The position numbers and the translations under genes are program-made. Below, in pieces: positions 60,995 through 64,000 of a DNA stretch of 64,000 nt; the first letter of the stretch is position 1; every line of letters starts with the position of its first letter. The notes under the pieces were generated by a model. It saw nothing but the letters and a program-made list of their open reading frames with translations, was not told the DNA's origin and made no database searches. Origin of the DNA: an uncultured Bacilli bacterium (GTDB taxonomy: Bacteria; Bacillota_I; Bacilli_A; RF39; UBA660); NCBI GenBank assembly GCA_934148535.1, contig CAKPDF010000007.1:4088-68087 (forward strand). The letters are read 5' to 3'.

Positions 60995-63529
60995 ATGAAA
61001 TTAAGTGAAGTAGACAAAACAAAATTAGCACCTATGATGAAACATTATGTAGAATTAAAAGAAAAATATCAAGATATATTATTGTTTTATAGATTAGGTG
61101 ATTTTTATGAAATGTTTTTTGAAGATGCAGAATTAATAGCGCATGAACTAGAACTAACGTTAACTGGTAGAAATGCTGGATTAGATGAAAAAGTTCCAAT
61201 GTGTGGAGTGCCACACCATGCTGTAGACGTGTATATAGACAGACTTGTAAAAAAAGGATATAAAGTAGCTATCTGTGAGCAATTAGAAGATCCAAAAGAT
61301 GCTAAAGGAATTGTAAAAAGAGATGTAACAGAAGTAATATCATCTGGTACAATAATAAATTCAGGAAGTCTAGATGAAAAAGAAAATAACTATATAGGAA
61401 GTATTTATGATTATGAGTATTGCTATTGCCTAACTTATGCAGATATAACAACAGGAGAATTATATTCTAGTATTTTAGTGCATGATAAAACTAAAATAAT
61501 AAATGAAGTATTATCACATGATATTAAAGAAGTAATAGTAAATACAATAATAGATGAAAATATAACTAATTTATTAAATTCTCAGTATAAAATAACAATA
61601 ACTAAAACAGATAACATTTTGGATAATGATGACTACAAATTTTGTTATAAAAATATTAATGATCTAAGATATATAACAGGAATAAAGCATCTATTATATT
61701 ACCTAGTAGTAAATCAAAAAAGAAATTTATCTCATTTACAAAATGTAATAATAAATGAAAATGATAATTTTCTAAAAATGGATATCCATACAAAAAGAAA
61801 TTTAGAATTAACAGAAAGCCTAAGATTAAAAGAAAAAAATTATTCCTTATTATGGCTATTAGATAACACAAAAACTGCAATGGGTAGCAGAAAACTTAGA
61901 GCATGGATAGAAGAGCCATTAAAAAATAAAAAAGAAATAGTAAAAAGATATGATGTTGTAGATAAATTAAGAGAAGAATTTATATTATGTGAAGATTTGC
62001 GAAGAAACCTATATGAAATATATGATTTAGAAAGATTAAGTGGAAGAATAGCGCTTGGTAATGCAAATGCCAGAGATCTATTACAATTAAAAAATTCATT
62101 AAAAGTTTTACCAATAATGAAAAATATGTTAAATCAAATAGGTTTTTATAAAGAAATAGATACAATAGAAGAATTATATCAAATATTAGAAGCCTCAATT
62201 TATGAAAATCCACCAGTAACTTTAAAAGAGGGATATTTAATAAAAGAAGGATATTCTAAAGAATTAGATGAGTTAAAAGAATTAAGAAGTGGTGGTAAAG
62301 ACTTTATAAGTAAATTCGAAATGGAAGAAAGAGAAAGAACAGGAATAAAGAATTTAAAAGTAGGATTTAATAAAGTATTTGGTTACTATATTGAAGTATC
62401 AAAAGGAAATCTAAGTTTAGTAACAGATGAAATGGGATATATAAGAAAACAAACTTTAGCAAACTGTGAAAGGTTTATAACTCCATTATTAAAAGAAAAA
62501 GAAGATTTAGTTCTAGGAGCAGAAGAGAAAATTATCAACTTGGAATACGATTTATTTATTGATATTAGAAATAAGGCTAAAGAATATATAACAAGACTAC
62601 AAAAAGTTTCTAAAATAATCAGTGAAATAGATGTATTGCAAAGTTTTGCTCTTGTAAGTGAAAAGTATAATTATGTAAGACCAGTAATAACAGAAACAAG
62701 AAATCTAAAAATAATTGAATCAAGACATCCAGTAGTAGAAAGAGTAATAAAAGATGAATATGTTCCAAATGATATTATAATGGATGAAAATACAAATGTT
62801 TTATTAATTACAGGACCAAATATGGCTGGTAAAAGTACATATATGAGACAACTAGGAATAACAATAATAATGGCACAAATAGGTTGTTTTGTTCCTGCTA
62901 CAGAAGCAAAATTACCTGTATTTGATAAGATATTCACGAGAATTGGTGCAAGTGATGATTTAGTAAGTGGAGAGTCAACATTTATGGTAGAAATGATGGA
63001 AGCAACAAATGCTATAGATAATGCAACGGCAAATAGTTTAATCTTATTTGATGAACTTGGAAGGGGAACAGCAACATTTGATGGTATGAGTTTGGCTCAA
63101 GCAATATTAGAGTATATTCATGATAGAATAGGTGCTAAAACGTTGTTTTCTACCCATTACCATGAATTAACTGAATTAGAAAGAACTTTAAAACACTTAA
63201 AAAATAAACATGTATCAGCAAAAGAAGAAGATGGAAACGTAATATTCTTACATAAAGTATGTGATGGAAGCGTAGATAAAAGTTATGGTATAAATGTTGC
63301 TAAGTTAGCAGGATTACCAATGGAAGTAATAAATAGAGCAACAGAGATCTTAGAAGTATATGAAGAAAAGGATAAACCAAAAGAAATGATAGTCCAAACT
63401 ACATTACCTTTGGAATTTGTAAGTAGTGCAAATGAAATAGAAGAAAGGATTAAAAGTATAAATGTATTAGAAATAACGCCAATTCAAGCATTAAATATTT
63501 TATATGAATTAAAAGAAAAAATAAAATAG
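60995..63529 (+). CDS. mutS: DNA mismatch repair protein MutS
   Basis: MutS recognises mismatches and recruits MutL. The 844-residue protein has the mismatch-reading FYE motif in LGDFYEMFFEDA (domain I), the connector and core domains, and the ATPase with GPNMAGKST (Walker A), FDELGRGT (Walker B) and FSTHYHEL. The ATG at 60995 follows AAAGGTGAG; an in-frame TTG at 60941 coincides with the -35 box and is rejected. No mutL follows in the window, because a terminator comes directly after the gene. Confidence 0.96.
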   Translation: MKLSEVDKTKLAPMMKHYVELKEKYQDILLFYRLGDFYEMFFEDAELIAHELELTLTGRNAGLDEKVPMCGVPHHAVDVYIDRLVKKGYKVAICEQLEDPKDAKGIVKRDVTEVISSGTIINSGSLDEKENNYIGSIYDYEYCYCLTYADITTGELYSSILVHDKTKIINEVLSHDIKEVIVNTIIDENITNLLNSQYKITITKTDNILDNDDYKFCYKNINDLRYITGIKHLLYYLVVNQKRNLSHLQNVIINENDNFLKMDIHTKRNLELTESLRLKEKNYSLLWLLDNTKTAMGSRKLRAWIEEPLKNKKEIVKRYDVVDKLREEFILCEDLRRNLYEIYDLERLSGRIALGNANARDLLQLKNSLKVLPIMKNMLNQIGFYKEIDTIEELYQILEASIYENPPVTLKEGYLIKEGYSKELDELKELRSGGKDFISKFEMEERERTGIKNLKVGFNKVFGYYIEVSKGNLSLVTDEMGYIRKQTLANCERFITPLLKEKEDLVLGAEEKIINLEYDLFIDIRNKAKEYITRLQKVSKIISEIDVLQSFALVSEKYNYVRPVITETRNLKIIESRHPVVERVIKDEYVPNDIIMDENTNVLLITGPNMAGKSTYMRQLGITIIMAQIGCFVPATEAKLPVFDKIFTRIGASDDLVSGESTFMVEMMEATNAIDNATANSLILFDELGRGTATFDGMSLAQAILEYIHDRIGAKTLFSTHYHELTELERTLKHLKNKHVSAKEEDGNVIFLHKVCDGSVDKSYGINVAKLAGLPMEVINRATEILEVYEEKDKPKEMIVQTTLPLEFVSSANEIEERIKSINVLEITPIQALNILYELKEKIK

Positions 63530-63556
63530 CACATAGCATTTCACTATGTGCTTTTT
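63528..63556 (+). terminator. Terminator after mutS
   Basis: AGCACATAG (63528-63536) pairs with CTATGTGCT (63544-63552), overlapping the stop codon and followed by Ts. Confidence 0.8.
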
Positions 63557-63573
63557 ATAAAAATTTTTTAATA

Positions 63574-63678
63574 GATAAAAACAAAGAGACTGACCCCCTG
63601 AGGACAGTCTCCCAAAAAGAATAAAAAGGGGTTGGCTAGTGTGATACTAGCACCAATTCGTCTAAAATTTGAATTGGT
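63574..63678 (-). ncRNA. Candidate small RNA on the minus strand, same layout as the left-end RNA
   Basis: Reading the minus strand, a consensus promoter (63686-63714) predicts a start near 63678, the first base of a perfect hairpin: 63671-63678 pairs with 63652-63659. A second perfect hairpin follows at once (63646-63651 with 63635-63640). Then comes the linker CAACCCC (63628-63634) with a U-rich stretch, and a terminator with stem GAGACTG/CAGTCTC (63605-63611 with 63586-63592) and a T-rich tail. The terminator loop contains AGGGGG, which could pair with the CCCC linker. No ORF is present. The order hairpin, hairpin, C-rich linker, terminator equals that at 79-177, suggesting a small-RNA family. 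Confidence 0.5.
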
Positions 63679-63718
63679 GATTAATATATTAATCGAAAAC
63701 AGTCGTTTTGTCAACCCC
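63628..63718. repeat. Five-stem cloverleaf-like palindromic block
   Basis: GGGGTTG (63628-63634) and CAACCCC (63712-63718) enclose four directly adjoining inverted repeats: 63635-63640 with 63646-63651; 63652-63659 with 63671-63678; 63679-63684 with 63689-63694; and 63696-63700 with 63705-63709. Almost no bases are left unpaired between stems. The T-loop consensus of tRNA is absent. On the minus strand the right part is a promoter and the left part the start of a candidate RNA. Confidence 0.6.
63686..63714 (-). promoter_or_regulatory. Promoter of the right-end small RNA candidate
   Basis: On the minus strand TTGACA (63714-63709) and TAATAT (63691-63686) are separated by 17 bases. Both boxes lie in the arms of inverted repeats, so a dimeric regulator could act here. 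Confidence 0.55.
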
Positions 63719-64000
63719 AAATTGTAAAAAAAGCAAAAAAATATGATTAAAGTCTTGTGTTAAAAACAAATGTTGTATTAAAAAGCAACAAATACTATAA
63801 TTTTTGTTAATGTTTAATCTTGTTGAAAAAATAAAATAGTGTTTAGTATAAATAATATTTTTTTAGAGTTTAATGTTTCAAAATTTGAAAATTGTTTTGT
63901 GTTTTGGTAAGAAGAAATTTTAGTTCGTGAAATGAAAAAGTAAAATCCAGTTTCACAAAGTAAATTTGAAATGTATAAGAAACGTCCATATTTCGGACGT
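63719..64000. other. Non-coding right edge with two inverted repeats
   Basis: No gene is visible. TATAAT occurs at 63796-63801 without a following ORF. GTGAAA and TTTCAC form a loose inverted repeat near 63928-63956, and ACGTCC (63982-63987) with GGACGT (63995-64000) forms a hairpin cut by the window end, possibly a terminator or leader of a neighbouring gene. Confidence 0.4.

Noticed and set aside
63628..63718. tRNA gene (7-bp acceptor-like stem, cloverleaf, 91 nt)
   Set aside because: No GGTTCGAAxCC-type T arm, no two-base linker after the first stem and no plausible anticodon arm; the third stem loop is 11 bases.

Overview
The window is about 64 kb of a very AT-rich Gram-positive (Bacillota) chromosome. 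It carries an alpha/beta small acid-soluble spore protein, DivIVA, SepF, a T-box leader, DnaG-SigA, C-type ribosomal protein L32 and teichoic-acid linkage-unit genes, so the organism is very probably a spore former with a Gram-positive wall. The code is standard: TGA ends several intact genes (for example at 24184-24186 and 41391-41393) and TGG encodes Trp. No tRNA, rRNA or CRISPR array was seen. Nearly every gene is on the + strand, with strong ribosome binding sites and short leaders.

Layout. (1) 1-6.2 kb is an accessory zone: a candidate small RNA; a small unknown gene plus an HTH-Fic protein behind a promoter with tandem operator-like repeats; an Abi_2-like HEPN protein; a second candidate small RNA; a broken tyrosine recombinase; and two poorly known genes. 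(2) 6.2-19 kb holds housekeeping and membrane genes: cysteine desulfurase with a TtcA-like tRNA thiolase, a ZIP transporter, an adenylate-forming enzyme, a hybrid histidine kinase, FolD, YceD-RpmF, a GtrB/GtrA pair, a lipoprotein and GalE. (3) 18.8-21.6 kb is a scar: a decayed aminotransferase, a frameshifted IS4-type element and a decayed acyltransferase. (4) 21.7-42.5 kb is a large surface-polysaccharide locus. (5) 42.5-49.2 kb has SepF, DivIVA, a T-box-controlled type 2 IleRS with a GxHH signature, two tandem pilin-like genes, ThiI and the spore protein. (6) 49.4-63.5 kb has QueA, DnaG-SigA-TrmK, a UbiB-like kinase, HtpG behind a CIRCE-like operator, RDD and BI-1 membrane proteins, a nonsense-mutated IS200 element and MutS. 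(7) The right end carries a compact minus-strand small-RNA candidate built like the one at the left end.

How the genes fit together. The polysaccharide locus combines a teichoic-acid-type linkage unit (WecB/MnaA, TagA, TagO-like) with Wzx/Wzy-type export and polymerisation (flippase, and a Wzy-like membrane domain fused to a GT4 glycosyltransferase). It also has lipid-linked-sugar decoration modules. One resembles the streptococcal group A carbohydrate GacI/J/K/L/H set: GT2, DUF2304, a small SMR-like protein, a GT-C enzyme and an LtaS-like transferase. The other is a UbiA-type phosphoribosyltransferase followed by a 1041-residue protein joining a HAD phosphatase, a multi-pass GT-C-like domain and a soluble C-terminal domain. 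I infer that this second module makes and uses a polyprenyl-phosphate pentose. A GtrB/GtrA pair at 15.7-17.0 kb is a further lipid-linked-sugar module. All functional statements come from reading motifs by eye; no database search was run.
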